A DNA stretch of 64,000 nucleotides from Pararhodobacter zhoushanensis (GTDB lineage: Bacteria > Pseudomonadota > Alphaproteobacteria > Rhodobacterales > Rhodobacteraceae). A model generated the notes under the pieces. That model saw only the letters and a list, made by a program, of their open reading frames with translations, searched no databases and was not told the DNA's origin. The translations under genes were made by a program, and so were the position numbers. Below are positions 16,780 to 25,645 of this stretch, piece by piece. Position 1 is the first letter of the stretch. The number at the start of each line of letters is the position of its first letter. The DNA lies in assembly GCF_003990445.1 (NCBI RefSeq), contig NZ_REEZ01000002.1, forward strand, positions 499,121 to 563,120, given 5' to 3'.

Positions 16780-17282
16780 CCAAGCGCCTGATTCTGACGC
16801 GCCACGCCAAGTCCAGCTGGGACGATCCCACCATGTCTGACCACGACCGCCCGCTCAATGAGCGTGGCAAGGCCGCGGCTGCGGATCTGGGGACCTGGCT
16901 GGCTTCGCGCGGGTATGTCCCCGATGAGGTGCTGTGCTCGGACGCGCTGCGCACCCGCAAGACCTGGTCCGGCATTGCGCCCGCGCTGCCCGGCTCGCCG
17001 ACCCTCTCGCTCAAGCCCTCGCTCTACAACGCCGGGCCTGACGTGATGATGGCCGTGCTGCGCCACGCGCAAAGCGACACGGTGATGGTCATTGGCCACA
17101 ACCCCGGTATTGCCGAATTCGCCACCCGCATCGTCGCCCAGCCGCCGATGTCGCCCGAATTCCGCCATTTCCCCACCGGCGCCACCCTCGTCGCCAGCTT
17201 CGAGATCGACGACTGGGCGCAACTGGCCTACGGCCTTGGCGCAACCCGTGACTTCATCGTCCCGCGCGAGATCGTTGCCTGA
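16776..17282 (+). CDS. SixA-like histidine phosphatase
   Basis: 168 residues from the ATG at 16776, which overlaps the stop of the preceding gene. Phosphoglycerate-mutase-like motif LTRHAKSSWDDP at the N-terminus (RH catalytic His) and the second catalytic block VMVIGHNPGIAEFA. This short single-domain form resembles SixA, which removes phosphate from phospho-His proteins; the substrate here is unknown. An earlier in-frame start (16707) lies inside the previous gene and lacks support. Confidence 0.88.
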   Translation: MTKRLILTRHAKSSWDDPTMSDHDRPLNERGKAAAADLGTWLASRGYVPDEVLCSDALRTRKTWSGIAPALPGSPTLSLKPSLYNAGPDVMMAVLRHAQSDTVMVIGHNPGIAEFATRIVAQPPMSPEFRHFPTGATLVASFEIDDWAQLAYGLGATRDFIVPREIVA

Positions 17283-17295
17283 GGCACCCGGCCCC

Positions 17296-18120
17296 ATGAA
17301 CGACGTCACAGCCGCGCCGGTCGCGCTGACCCCTGCCCTGCGTGGGACGCTGATCAGCGTCCCACAGCCGCAAATGGCGGTGGTGATCAATGCGGCCACC
17401 GGCGTCCCTGCCAAGTTCTATTACCCTTTCGCGCAATGGCTGGCGGTCGAGCGTCAGGCCGCCGTGCTCTGCTGGGACTATCGCGACTTCGGTGCCTCGG
17501 GTCAGCCCGGCGGCTCGCGCGCCACGATGACCGACTGGGCCATCGACGACGCCACGGCCGCCCGCGACTGGCTGCGCGCGCGGTTCCCCGCGCTGCCGCT
17601 CTGGATGATCGGGCATTCGCTGGGCGGCATGTCAGCGGGGTTCCAGCCCGGCATGGACTGCGTGGACCGGGTGATCACCGTCGCGGCGGGTCACGGCCAC
17701 CTGAGCGCCCATCCCTGGCCCTTCCGCGCCTATGCCACCCTGCTGTGGTACGTCGCGGGGCCGCTGTCGTGCCTGCGGCGCGACCACTTCCCCGCTGCGC
17801 GCTTCGGACTGGGGCAGAGCCTGCCCAAGGGCGTCTTCCGGCAATGGCGGCGCTGGCTGCTGAGCCGGGGCAGCCTGCCCGCCGATCCGGCCTTGGGCGG
17901 GTTGGCGCAACCGGGCTACAGCGGGCCGATGACCCTAGTCGCCATGGCCGACGACATCATGATGCCGCCGCCCTGCGTCGCAAAAATGGCCGCGTGGTTC
18001 CCTCGCGCGCAGGTGGAGCACCGCTTGCTCAGGTCCACTGATGCCGGGCTTGAAAGCCTCGGCCACGTCCGGGTGTTCTCACCCCGCAACGCCGCCATCT
18101 GGCCCGCGCTGATCGCCTAG
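17296..18120 (+). CDS. Alpha/beta hydrolase
   Basis: 274 residues. The nucleophile elbow is GHSLGG; an acid is likely in MADDIMMPP and the catalytic His in SLGHVRVF near the end, giving a plausible triad. It begins with an ATG 13 bases after the phosphatase gene; the open frame extends further upstream but that part is inside the previous gene. The 3' end overlaps the convergent LysR gene by 42 bases. The substrate is unknown. Confidence 0.87.
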   Translation: MNDVTAAPVALTPALRGTLISVPQPQMAVVINAATGVPAKFYYPFAQWLAVERQAAVLCWDYRDFGASGQPGGSRATMTDWAIDDATAARDWLRARFPALPLWMIGHSLGGMSAGFQPGMDCVDRVITVAAGHGHLSAHPWPFRAYATLLWYVAGPLSCLRRDHFPAARFGLGQSLPKGVFRQWRRWLLSRGSLPADPALGGLAQPGYSGPMTLVAMADDIMMPPPCVAKMAAWFPRAQVEHRLLRSTDAGLESLGHVRVFSPRNAAIWPALIA

Positions 18121-18960
18121 CGCCGCCATCACCCGCTCGGTCGCCGACCCCGGCGCAACCGCGCGCAACGGCCAGAGCGCCAGTCCCAGACCGCTCTCCG
18201 CCTCGATCCCCCACAGCTGCACCACCCGCCCGGCGCGCAAGGCGGCCTCGGCCAGAGGTCGCGCAATGACCAGCACCCCCGCCCCATTCGCCGCCTCCTC
18301 CAGCGCCAGCGCGGCCGAGCCATGCACCGGCCCGCGCGGCACAAACCCCGCGCGCCCCGCCGCATCCGCCCAACGCCCCCAGTCACCCAGCGGCCCGGCA
18401 AGCACCAGCGCCGTCGCCGGCTCCAGCCCACCGGTAAACCCGGGCGCCGCCACTGCGATCAGCGGCGCAGGGATCGCACCGCCGACCTGCGGATAGAGCG
18501 CCAGCTCCGCCAACCCCCGCGCGGCCTCGGGCGAGTCCATCGGCAGCGGCACCACCTGCAACCCTTCGGCCCGCAACGCAGGCAGGCGCGGCGACAACCA
18601 CAGCTGCGCCAGATCCGCTGTGGTGGCGATGCGCACCAGCCCGGGCGCTGCCTCATCTTCAAGCCGGTGCACGGCGGCATCCAGCGCGGCAAAGGCGCGG
18701 GTGAAATCCGGCAAGACCCGCGCGCCCACACTGGTCAGCGAAACACCCCGATGCAGACGCTCGAACAGCGTCACCCCCAGCGTGGTTTCCAGATTTTTGA
18801 GATGAGCGGTCACGGCTCCCGGCGTCACGCCCAATTCCTGGGCGGCGGGAGCAAAACCGCCCAGCCGTCCCGCGGCCTCGAACGCACGCAACGCGGTTAG
18901 CGGCGGCAATTTCGGTCTTGGGGGCTGGGCGGCCATTTGCTTGATATTTTCTTGCCTCAA
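18079..18960 (-). CDS. LysR family transcriptional regulator, GcvA-like
   Basis: 293 residues. The N-terminal helix-turn-helix is LTALRAFEAAGRLGGFAPAAQELGVTPGAVTAHLKNLE, shown here in two pieces: LTALRAFEAAGRLGG and AAQELGVTPGAVTAHLKN. The remainder is a substrate-binding-like effector domain. PLTALRAFEAAGR is typical of the GcvA/AmpR branch. It is convergent with the hydrolase gene and transcribed in the same direction as the upstream SDR gene but separated from it by a terminator. Target and effector unknown. Confidence 0.9.
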   Translation of the reverse strand: MRQENIKQMAAQPPRPKLPPLTALRAFEAAGRLGGFAPAAQELGVTPGAVTAHLKNLETTLGVTLFERLHRGVSLTSVGARVLPDFTRAFAALDAAVHRLEDEAAPGLVRIATTADLAQLWLSPRLPALRAEGLQVVPLPMDSPEAARGLAELALYPQVGGAIPAPLIAVAAPGFTGGLEPATALVLAGPLGDWGRWADAAGRAGFVPRGPVHGSAALALEEAANGAGVLVIARPLAEAALRAGRVVQLWGIEAESGLGLALWPLRAVAPGSATERVMAALGDQRGPDGGVAG

Positions 18961-19014
18961 TTTTTCTTACCCTAATTTTACTAAATCTAGCAAGAAGAAA
19001 ATCTGCCCCCACAA

Positions 19015-19044
19015 AGAAAAATCCCGCGCTTGCGGGCGCGGGAT
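19015..19044 (-). terminator. Rho-independent terminator of the SDR gene
   Basis: Minus strand ATCCCGCG, eight loop bases, CGCGGGAT, then TTTTC. It lies 31 bases past the SDR stop codon and before the LysR gene. Confidence 0.85.
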
Positions 19045-19074
19045 CGGAAGACGTTCAGGAAAGAGACGGAGACG

Positions 19075-19746
19075 CTACCAGGCAGCTGGCTGCCGTTTGC
19101 GGTAAAACCCGCCGGTCGGGCCATACTCGGGCAAAAGCGCCAGCCAAAGCGGGGTATCGGCCCCCTCCTCGGCACTCAAGGGCGCATCAGCACCGCCCAT
19201 CCGCGTGGCAACCCACCCCGGATCGCACGCATTAACCTTAACGCCCGGCGGCAGATCGCGGACCAAGGCCCGCGTCAGCGCATTCAACGCCGCCTTCGCG
19301 ACACCGTAAGCGCCCGGCCCCTGAAGCCCTTCGGCATGCGACCCCCACCCCGACGATAGATTGACGATCCGCCCCCACCCGCTGGCCCGCCAATGCGGGG
19401 TGTTCAGCCGGATCAGATCCAGCGGCGCGTGCACCATCACCTCCATCGCCACATCGAAATCCGACCCGCGGTCGAGCAACGACACATCCTTGAGAACCCC
19501 GGCGTTGTTAACCAGAATATCGAAACCGCCAGCCTGGGTGACCGCCTCGAAATAACTCTCGGGCTCCTGCAAATCGATCCGCGCAAAACCGACCCCCATC
19601 GCCGCCGCCTCAGCCCGCCCCGCGGCAGCATCCCGCGCGCCTAGCGTGACAAGGCAACCCCGGGCCTTGAGCCCGGCAGCAATGGCTTTACCGATGCCGC
19701 GATTGGCGCCGGTGACGAGGGCGGTGGGGTGTAAAGGGCGTGTCAT
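19075..19746 (-). CDS. Short-chain dehydrogenase/reductase
   Basis: 223 residues from MTRPLHPTALVTG. Rossmann motif VTGANRGIGKAIA, NNAG motif, catalytic Ser in NLSSGWGS and Tyr-Lys in YGVAK; the end of the fold (DPGWVATRMGG) is also conserved. An NAD(P)-dependent oxidoreductase of unknown substrate. I chose the ATG at 19746; a start seven codons upstream adds only MPFTSCP, which is not typical. It is followed by its own terminator. Confidence 0.9.
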   Translation of the reverse strand: MTRPLHPTALVTGANRGIGKAIAAGLKARGCLVTLGARDAAAGRAEAAAMGVGFARIDLQEPESYFEAVTQAGGFDILVNNAGVLKDVSLLDRGSDFDVAMEVMVHAPLDLIRLNTPHWRASGWGRIVNLSSGWGSHAEGLQGPGAYGVAKAALNALTRALVRDLPPGVKVNACDPGWVATRMGGADAPLSAEEGADTPLWLALLPEYGPTGGFYRKRQPAAW

Positions 19747-19860
19747 AGGGCACGAGGTAAACGGCAACGCAGGTCAAGGAAACCCCCACCCACTGCACCC
19801 GGCAGACGCGCGCAAGCATCCGAAGTCGACAGAAGACACGGTTAACAAAACCTTGCCGCG

Positions 19861-19928
19861 CATTTTCTGTCTTCAAATATCCTCGGGGGGTGAATTTGCG
19901 CAGCAAAGAGGGGGGCAGAAAGCCCCCC
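19861..19928 (-). repeat. Composite intergenic repeat, copy B
   Basis: Minus strand: GGGGGGC-TTTCT-GCCCCCC, TC, second stem TTTGC-TGC-GCAAA, then TTCACCCCCC and GGATATTT (complement of 19875-19882) and GACAGAAAAT. It lies downstream of soxG, in the direction of that operon, and may end its transcript. Only one arm is present here. Confidence 0.8.
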
Positions 19929-19953
19929 TTGCCGACACCTCAACCCGTGCAAC

Positions 19954-20511
19954 TCAGCGGTAAAGCGCCACCTCGCCACCCGGCTGCGCCACCGTGACCA
20001 GCGCCTCCCAGACATAGCCCGCCACCGAGCGGAAGCAGATCAGCGACCAGTCGCTGTCCGATGTGCGCCAGACCGCAGCCGCGACCTGCGCCGCGCGGGT
20101 GCGGCGCAGCGCGCCGACCGGAAAGTCGGCGAAATCGACCGGGCACAGCTTGGCCAGCACATCGCGCGCCTGTGCGCCGCTGAGCCTGATCAACGCGCGG
20201 GCGTCCGAGACTACGGCGACCGTCGCGAAAGCATCGCCCAGCGCCGACTGCAAATCAGCCGCTAGCCCCGGTGCCACGTCATAGCCCGTGATCACCAGCA
20301 GCTCATCCGGCGACATCCAGAGCACCTGCGCCCCCTCGCCCGCCACCACGCGCCGCACCTCGGGCATCGCCAGCCCCAACACCGCCTGCACAGCCGCGCC
20401 CAGCAGCGCGTGGTCGCCGCGCAGCGTGATCATCCCGGTCGCCCCGGCATCCGCCAGCTCGACCATGCCGGAAGCCCGCGCCCCGGCCAATGCGCTCACC
20501 ACCTCAGACAT
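19954..20511 (-). CDS. soxG: Sarcosine oxidase gamma subunit
   Basis: 185 residues from MSEVVSALAG, overlapping the end of soxA by eight bases. The sequence is that of the small gamma subunit, a truncated GcvT-like fold: MITLRGDHALLGAAVQAVLG, then LWMSPDELLVIT and the conserved RIRLSG-type stretch (here ALIRLSGAQARDVLAKLCP). It is part of the heterotetrameric enzyme that demethylates sarcosine to glycine with tetrahydrofolate. Last gene of the minus-strand sox group. Confidence 0.92.
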   Translation of the reverse strand: MSEVVSALAGARASGMVELADAGATGMITLRGDHALLGAAVQAVLGLAMPEVRRVVAGEGAQVLWMSPDELLVITGYDVAPGLAADLQSALGDAFATVAVVSDARALIRLSGAQARDVLAKLCPVDFADFPVGALRRTRAAQVAAAVWRTSDSDWSLICFRSVAGYVWEALVTVAQPGGEVALYR

Positions 20512-23473
20512 CCTGCTTCTCCCCGGCCTTGTCATAGAAGCACGGATCGACGATCCGCGCCGAGACCTCACCACCGCTGGCCGACTGGAAGGCGATCACC
20601 TCGCCCATCCGCTCGGGCCCGCGATGCACCAGACCCATGGCAATCCCCTTGCCCAGCGTCGGCGAGTGATACGTCGAGGTCACGCGCCCCTGCGTCGCCT
20701 GCTGGCCATTCGGCGTCTTGCCCGGCAGCGGCGCCAGCGCCCCATCGGGCAGCACCGAGCCGTCGAGCGTTTCCAGCCCGACCAGCTTCCAGCGATCCGC
20801 CGAGACCATCGCCGTGCGCTCCATCCCGCGCTTGCCCAGGAAGTCGGCCTTTTTCTTCGAGATCGCCCAGCTCAGCCCCAGATCCTGCGGGATCACCGTG
20901 CCGTCGGTCTCGTCGCCGATCATGATGAAGCCCTTCTCGGCGCGCAGCACGTGCAGCGCCTCGGTTCCATAGGGCGCGACGCCGAACTCGGCCCCGGCGG
21001 CCAACAACTGCTCCCAGAACGCCTGCCCCTGCGAGGCCGGCACGGCGATCTCATAGCTCAGCTCGCCCGAGAACGAGATGCGGAACACCCGCGCCTGCAC
21101 CCCGCCCAACGCGCCCTCGCGCCATTCCATGAACGGCAGCGCCTCGCGGCTCACATCCATGCCGCCCAGCTTTTCTAGCACCTTGCGGGCGTTCGGGCCG
21201 ACCACGGCGATCTGCGCGAATTGTTCGGTCAGGTTGATCACATGGACTTTCCAGTCCCACCATTCGCATTGCAGCCAGTCCTCCATCCACGCAAGGATGC
21301 GGTCCGCCCCGCCCGAGGTCGTGTGGCACAGGAAGCTGTCCTCGCTCAGACGCGCGACCACACCGTCGTCCGACAGGAAACCGTTCTCGTTGCACATCAG
21401 CCCATAGCGGCATTTGCCGACCGGCAGGGTGCTCATCAGGTTGGTGTAGAGCATGTCGACGAAGCGGCCCGCATCCGGTCCCTTGACCAGCAGCTTGCCC
21501 AGCGTCGAGGCATCCAGCAACCCGACCGAGCCGCGCACCTGATTGATCTCTCGTGCCACCGCGTCCTTGTGGCTCTCATTGCCCTGCGGATAGCAATAGG
21601 GGCGGCGCCAGTGGCCGACCGGCTCCCAATGCGCGCCCTTGGCCTCGTGCCAGTCGTGCATCGCGGTCTTGCGCAAGGGCTGGAAGATGCCGCCGCGCGC
21701 CTCACCCGCGATCACCCCCAGCGAGATGGGCGTATAGGGCGGGCGGAAGGTCGTCGTCCCGGTCTGCGGGATCGGCTGGCCCAGCGCGTCCGACAGGATC
21801 GCCAGACCGTTGATGTTGCTCAGCTTTCCCTGATCGGTCGCCATGCCCAGCGTGGTATAGCGCTTGGTATGCTCGACCGAGGCATAGCCCTCCTTCGCCG
21901 CCAGCTGCACGTCCGAGACCTTCACGTCGTTCTGCGGGTCCAGCCACATCTTTGCGCGCAGCAGGTAATCGGCCTGCGCGGGCATCATCCAGACGGGTTT
22001 CATCGGGGCCTCAGCCTCGACCTCAACCACGGCGCTACTGCCTGCGTCGGCCAGCACGCCTGCCGTATCCAGCACGCCATTGGCGGTGCCGACGGCGGTG
22101 ACAAAGCCCTGCCCGTCCTGGCCCAGCGGCGGGCGCGCAGGATCGGGGCGGAAGAAGGCGCCGCTCTCATCCCAGGTCAGTTTGCCACCGCAATGCGACC
22201 ACAGGTGCACCACCGGCGACCAGCCGCCCGACATGGCCACGGCATCGCAGGCGAGCGTCTCGAACACCGCGCCGCCGTCGCTGTCGAAGCGGCAGAGCGC
22301 GACGCCGGTGACGGCTTTGCCGCCCTCGACATGCCGGATCGCCGTGTCTTCCAGCACCCGGATGCCCGCCGCGCGCGCCTTGGCGGGCAGTTCGCCCGTC
22401 GCCTCGGCCCGCGCGTCAATCACCGCCGCGACGGCTACACCCGCCGCGTGCAGCGCCAGCGCCGTGCGGTAGGCGTCATCATTGTTGGTGACCACGGCCA
22501 CGCGCTTGCCCGGGCTGACCGCCCAGTTGACCACGTAGTCGCGCACCGCCGCCGCCAGCATCACGCCCGGCAGATCGTTGCCCGCAAAGCTGAGCGGGCG
22601 CTCGATCGCCCCCGTCGCGGTGACCACATGCCCCGCGCGGACGCGCCACAGCCGGTGGCGCGGCTTGTCCGCGCCCGGTTCGTGATCGGCGACGCGCTGG
22701 TAGGCCAGCACATAGCCATGATCGTACACGCCCGAAGCCATCGTGCGGCTCAGCACCGTCACATTGTCCATGCCATGCAGCGCCGCGAGTTGCGCCGCGA
22801 CCCAGGCCTCGGCGCTTTGCCCGTCGATCACCGCGCCGTCGACCACAGCCCGGCCACCGAACGCCACCGTCTGTTCGACCAGCACAACCCGCTGGCCCTT
22901 GTCAGCCGCGGCTTTCGCCGCCGCCAGACCGGCAATACCGCCGCCGATCACCAGCACATCGCAGAACGCGTAGATCTGCTCGTACCGATCCGCATCGCGG
23001 CTCTCGGCGGCCGGGGCTTTGCCCAGACCGGCGGAACGGCGGATGATCGGCTCGTAAACGTGCTTCCAGAACGGGCGCGGCGCGATGAAGGTCTTGTAAT
23101 AGAACCCCGCCGGGAAGAAGCGCCACAGTTTCGAATTGACCGCGCCCACGTCGAACTCAAGGCTGGGCCAGTGGTTCTGGCTGGTGGCCTTGAGCCCCGA
23201 GAACAGCTCGGTCGTGGTGGTGCGCTGGTTCGGCTCGAACCGCTGCCCCTCGCCCAAGCCCACCAGCGCGTTGGGTTCCTCAGCGCCCGAGGCCACAACC
23301 CCGCGCGGGCGGTGGTATTTGAACGAGCGCCCGGCCAGCACCTGTCCGGCCCCCAGCATCGCCGAGGCCAGCGTGTCGCCGCCATAGCCGCGCATCGCCT
23401 TGCCGTTGAAGGTGAATTCCATCGGACGGGTGCGGTCGATCAACCGGCCCCCGGTTCCCAGACGATGGCTCAT
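20504..23473 (-). CDS. soxA: Sarcosine oxidase alpha subunit
   Basis: 989 residues. Order of domains: an N-terminal 2Fe-2S-ferredoxin-like fold (FTFNGKAMRGYGGDTLASAM), an NAD/FAD-binding domain with VIGGGIAGLAAAKAA, a middle linker, and a C-terminal GcvT-like folate domain from about 600 (GSVGLLDASTLGKLLVKG onward) with PYGTEALHVLRAEKG. The enzyme oxidises sarcosine to glycine, passing the methyl group to tetrahydrofolate and making hydrogen peroxide. The start overlaps the soxD stop (ATGA). Confidence 0.96.
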   Translation of the reverse strand: MSHRLGTGGRLIDRTRPMEFTFNGKAMRGYGGDTLASAMLGAGQVLAGRSFKYHRPRGVVASGAEEPNALVGLGEGQRFEPNQRTTTTELFSGLKATSQNHWPSLEFDVGAVNSKLWRFFPAGFYYKTFIAPRPFWKHVYEPIIRRSAGLGKAPAAESRDADRYEQIYAFCDVLVIGGGIAGLAAAKAAADKGQRVVLVEQTVAFGGRAVVDGAVIDGQSAEAWVAAQLAALHGMDNVTVLSRTMASGVYDHGYVLAYQRVADHEPGADKPRHRLWRVRAGHVVTATGAIERPLSFAGNDLPGVMLAAAVRDYVVNWAVSPGKRVAVVTNNDDAYRTALALHAAGVAVAAVIDARAEATGELPAKARAAGIRVLEDTAIRHVEGGKAVTGVALCRFDSDGGAVFETLACDAVAMSGGWSPVVHLWSHCGGKLTWDESGAFFRPDPARPPLGQDGQGFVTAVGTANGVLDTAGVLADAGSSAVVEVEAEAPMKPVWMMPAQADYLLRAKMWLDPQNDVKVSDVQLAAKEGYASVEHTKRYTTLGMATDQGKLSNINGLAILSDALGQPIPQTGTTTFRPPYTPISLGVIAGEARGGIFQPLRKTAMHDWHEAKGAHWEPVGHWRRPYCYPQGNESHKDAVAREINQVRGSVGLLDASTLGKLLVKGPDAGRFVDMLYTNLMSTLPVGKCRYGLMCNENGFLSDDGVVARLSEDSFLCHTTSGGADRILAWMEDWLQCEWWDWKVHVINLTEQFAQIAVVGPNARKVLEKLGGMDVSREALPFMEWREGALGGVQARVFRISFSGELSYEIAVPASQGQAFWEQLLAAGAEFGVAPYGTEALHVLRAEKGFIMIGDETDGTVIPQDLGLSWAISKKKADFLGKRGMERTAMVSADRWKLVGLETLDGSVLPDGALAPLPGKTPNGQQATQGRVTSTYHSPTLGKGIAMGLVHRGPERMGEVIAFQSASGGEVSARIVDPCFYDKAGEKQDV

Positions 23474-23793
23474 CAGAAGCCCTCCCATTCAGGCCGGCGG
23501 GCCTTGATCTTGGCAACAATTTCGGCGGGTGGTTCGCTGGTTTGCGCGCGGTATGTCCCGAACACCTCCAGCGTCATCGTGCAACGCGCCATCAAGAACC
23601 ACTTGCCGCAGCCGTAGATGTGGCGCCAGCGCTCGAAATGGACGCCGCGCGGGTTCTTGCGGGCGAACATATAGGCCTCATAGTCGGCATCATCCGAACC
23701 CGGACCAAACCGCTTGAGATGCGCTTCGCCGCCATTGGCGAATTCGGTTTCCTCGGCGGTAACACCGCAGCAGGGACAGGTCAGCAAAAGCAT
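23473..23793 (-). CDS. soxD: Sarcosine oxidase delta subunit
   Basis: 106 residues from MLLLTCPCCG. The N-terminal CPCCG and the spacing of a downstream His and Cys (HIYGCGKWF) fit the zinc-binding delta subunit; the phrase FARKNPRGVHFERWRHIYGCGKWF-type sequence, seen here as residues 45-70, is diagnostic. It overlaps the soxA start by one base. A 384-base gap separates it from the preceding small membrane-protein gene, with a hairpin 35 bases upstream of the start. Confidence 0.94.
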   Translation of the reverse strand: MLLLTCPCCGVTAEETEFANGGEAHLKRFGPGSDDADYEAYMFARKNPRGVHFERWRHIYGCGKWFLMARCTMTLEVFGTYRAQTSEPPAEIVAKIKARRPEWEGF

Positions 23794-24177
23794 GAAGCCT
23801 CCGTAGCACATGCGCGGCATGCAAAGGGGCTGGCCACGGCAAAGCCGCGACCAGCCGGGTCGGTCAGGGGGACGGTGGATAAGGACGAAAGGGCAGCGGC
23901 GGCTGAGGGCAGAGCGACCCCGGATGCGTGACCGCACCCGAGGTCCGAGAGCACGCCGCCCGTCAGGTCATTCGGCCGGGACCAGCGGTGCCGGAGCCGC
24001 ATCACCTTGTTGCGGGACGACAGCGGGGGCCACGTCAGCCGGGGCTGCCGTGTTGGGTGCCGACAAGCTGCCGTCATCGCTGCCCCCGCGCGCGGCACCG
24101 ACGGACCGCAAGCAGGCAAAACACCAGCCGCAGCAGCGCTGCGACCGGCTTGGTCGTAGGGGGGATGGGAAAGGGCG
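23794..24177. other. Non-coding gap upstream of soxD, with a hairpin
   Basis: No convincing gene on either strand. A strong imperfect hairpin lies at 23828-23856 (GGCTGG...CCAGCC with a GC-rich inner stem), 35 bases before the soxD start on the minus strand, and a smaller CGCAGC-GCT-GCTGCG hairpin lies nearer the upstream gene (about 24128-24142). They could be a weak terminator, an attenuator or a processing site separating the inserted genes from soxDAG. Confidence 0.45.
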
Positions 24178-24381
24178 TTAGTTGCCGTTGACGGCGTTTT
24201 CGACCGCACCGGCAGCGTCTTCGAGGGCCGAGCCGCCACCGTCGATGGTGATCGTGACGTCGTCGCTGGGACGCGCAAGAACATACCAGCCCAGCACCGC
24301 GACCAGCGCGACGAGCGCGCCGACGATGAGAGCAATAGCGGTGCTGTTGCCATTGGACGGGGTGTTGGAATTCTGAGCCAT
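24178..24381 (-). CDS. Small single-pass membrane protein
   Basis: 67 residues from MAQNSNTPSNGNST: a polar N-terminus, one membrane helix (IALIVGALVALVAVLGWYV) and an outer tail DDVTITIDGGG...ENAVNGN. Function unknown. Its layout and the tail TVTI-like motif resemble the neighbouring 141-residue protein, so the two may be diverged copies. It is the third of three membrane-protein genes between soxB and soxD. Confidence 0.72.
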   Translation of the reverse strand: MAQNSNTPSNGNSTAIALIVGALVALVAVLGWYVLARPSDDVTITIDGGGSALEDAAGAVENAVNGN

Positions 24382-24552
24382 GATGAGTGCATTCCTGTGC
24401 AAAGACGTGTTGCCAGAAGAACGCGCGTCATGGCCTTTGGGTTCCCCGCGACGCGAAGCGTCGGGAGCGGCATAGCCGACCCGACGATCCGGCCCGCCCG
24501 GGGGAGGCGGGAGCAACCGGGCGCGCGCAGGCGCCCGGTCAGGGGACAGGTG

Positions 24553-24978
24553 TCAGTTGGCCGGAGCGGGCGCCGGCGCGGGGTCAATCGGGCCAAGGTT
24601 GGTGCCAGCCGGAGCGGGCTCAGCCGGTGCTGGCTGGGCTTCGGGGACAGCGGGCGCGGGCTCGACAGGAGCGGTGCGCTCGACCGTGTCAGCGGGCGGC
24701 GCAGGGGCCGGGGCAGGTTCAGGGACGATGTTGACCGTCGTGTTGCCACCAGCCGTACCCGGGGCCGCGTCGTTCTCAGCCGCACCCCAGACAACAGCGC
24801 CGACGATGAGCGCCAGCGCGGCAACAACCATGCCGATGCCGAACATGCCGACCCCGTCACGCTTTTCGCGGTACTGCGGCGGCTGATAGGCAGGCTGGGC
24901 CAGACGGGGATCGACCGGCTGTGCGGCCTGACCGGTGTTCTGGGGGTAAGGCGCGGGTCCGTTGGTCGTGTAAGCCAT
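24553..24978 (-). CDS. Single-pass membrane protein with Pro/Ala-rich tail
   Basis: 141 residues from MAYTTNGPAPYP; the start has GGAG in GGAGAAAATC upstream. Residues 1-50 are polar and proline-rich, residues 53-75 form a membrane helix (FGIGMVVAALALIVGAVVWG), and the rest is an acidic Pro-Ala repeat tail (EPAPAPAPPAD...). NTTVNIV after the helix recalls DVTITID of the next protein. Tail type suggests a periplasmic spacer. Function unknown. Confidence 0.72.
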   Translation of the reverse strand: MAYTTNGPAPYPQNTGQAAQPVDPRLAQPAYQPPQYREKRDGVGMFGIGMVVAALALIVGAVVWGAAENDAAPGTAGGNTTVNIVPEPAPAPAPPADTVERTAPVEPAPAVPEAQPAPAEPAPAGTNLGPIDPAPAPAPAN

Positions 24979-25051
24979 TTGATTTTCTCCAAGTGCTGTG
25001 AGCTTGGGGAAAAAACGACCGCGAGGGGTGCGCGGTTCCAAATGCTCGCCC

Positions 25052-25561
25052 TCAGGTGGCGGGAACCCGCCGGGCAATGCGCGCCTGACCAATCGGCGAC
25101 AGCAGCGCGCCCAGCACCGGTGCGCCGCCGATCAGCGCGGTTTCCAGCGCCCAGAGCAGCCGCATCGTGTCGGGCCCGTGCGTCGTGGTCGAACCGCTCA
25201 TCGTCACGCTGACCGAGGTGGTCGCCGCCAGATGCCGCAGCGTGGTGGTGATCGCCTTGGGGCCTTGCTGCACCGTCTGCCACAGTGGGGTCCAGCCATG
25301 CTCGAACCCGAACCACACCGCCCACATCGCCACCACGGCCAGCACGCCGCTCAGCATCCCGACCAGCAGATTGGGCATCAGCCCGCGCATCAATCCCATG
25401 TGCAGCGCAACCGGCGCCAGCACGGCGAGGGCCAGCATGATCACATCCAGCTTGATCAGCGGCACCAGCGCCGAACACGCGCCATAGCCCGCTGCCAGCA
25501 ACAATGTGACGGCCACCGCGCGCAGCGCCGTGGTCGGTTTGAGGGTTTCTTTCGCGGCCAT
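25052..25561 (-). CDS. Multi-spanning membrane protein
   Basis: 169 residues with three or four membrane helices: ALRAVAVTLLLAAGYGACSAL, LDVIMLALAVLAPVALHMGL, LVGMLSGVLAVVAMWAVWFG and a C-terminal one near LLWALETALIGGAPVLGALL. Between the third and last helices is a Thr/Ser-rich loop. No family recognised. It starts 84 bases after soxB and precedes the two single-pass proteins in the same direction, so it may share the soxB transcript. Confidence 0.7.
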   Translation of the reverse strand: MAAKETLKPTTALRAVAVTLLLAAGYGACSALVPLIKLDVIMLALAVLAPVALHMGLMRGLMPNLLVGMLSGVLAVVAMWAVWFGFEHGWTPLWQTVQQGPKAITTTLRHLAATTSVSVTMSGSTTTHGPDTMRLLWALETALIGGAPVLGALLSPIGQARIARRVPAT

Positions 25562-25645
25562 GAGGGATCTCCGGGACTGACTGGCACTGACCCGTCAGTC
25601 GCGCCAAACGCGCGTCCGGTTCACTCTGGACCCGGGCGATGTGCA

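Noticed and set aside
21221-23617. A 798-codon plus-strand frame and similar 714-codon frame at 48189-50333
   Set aside because: Opposite soxA and the VWA gene; no recognisable domain, composition typical of antisense frames.
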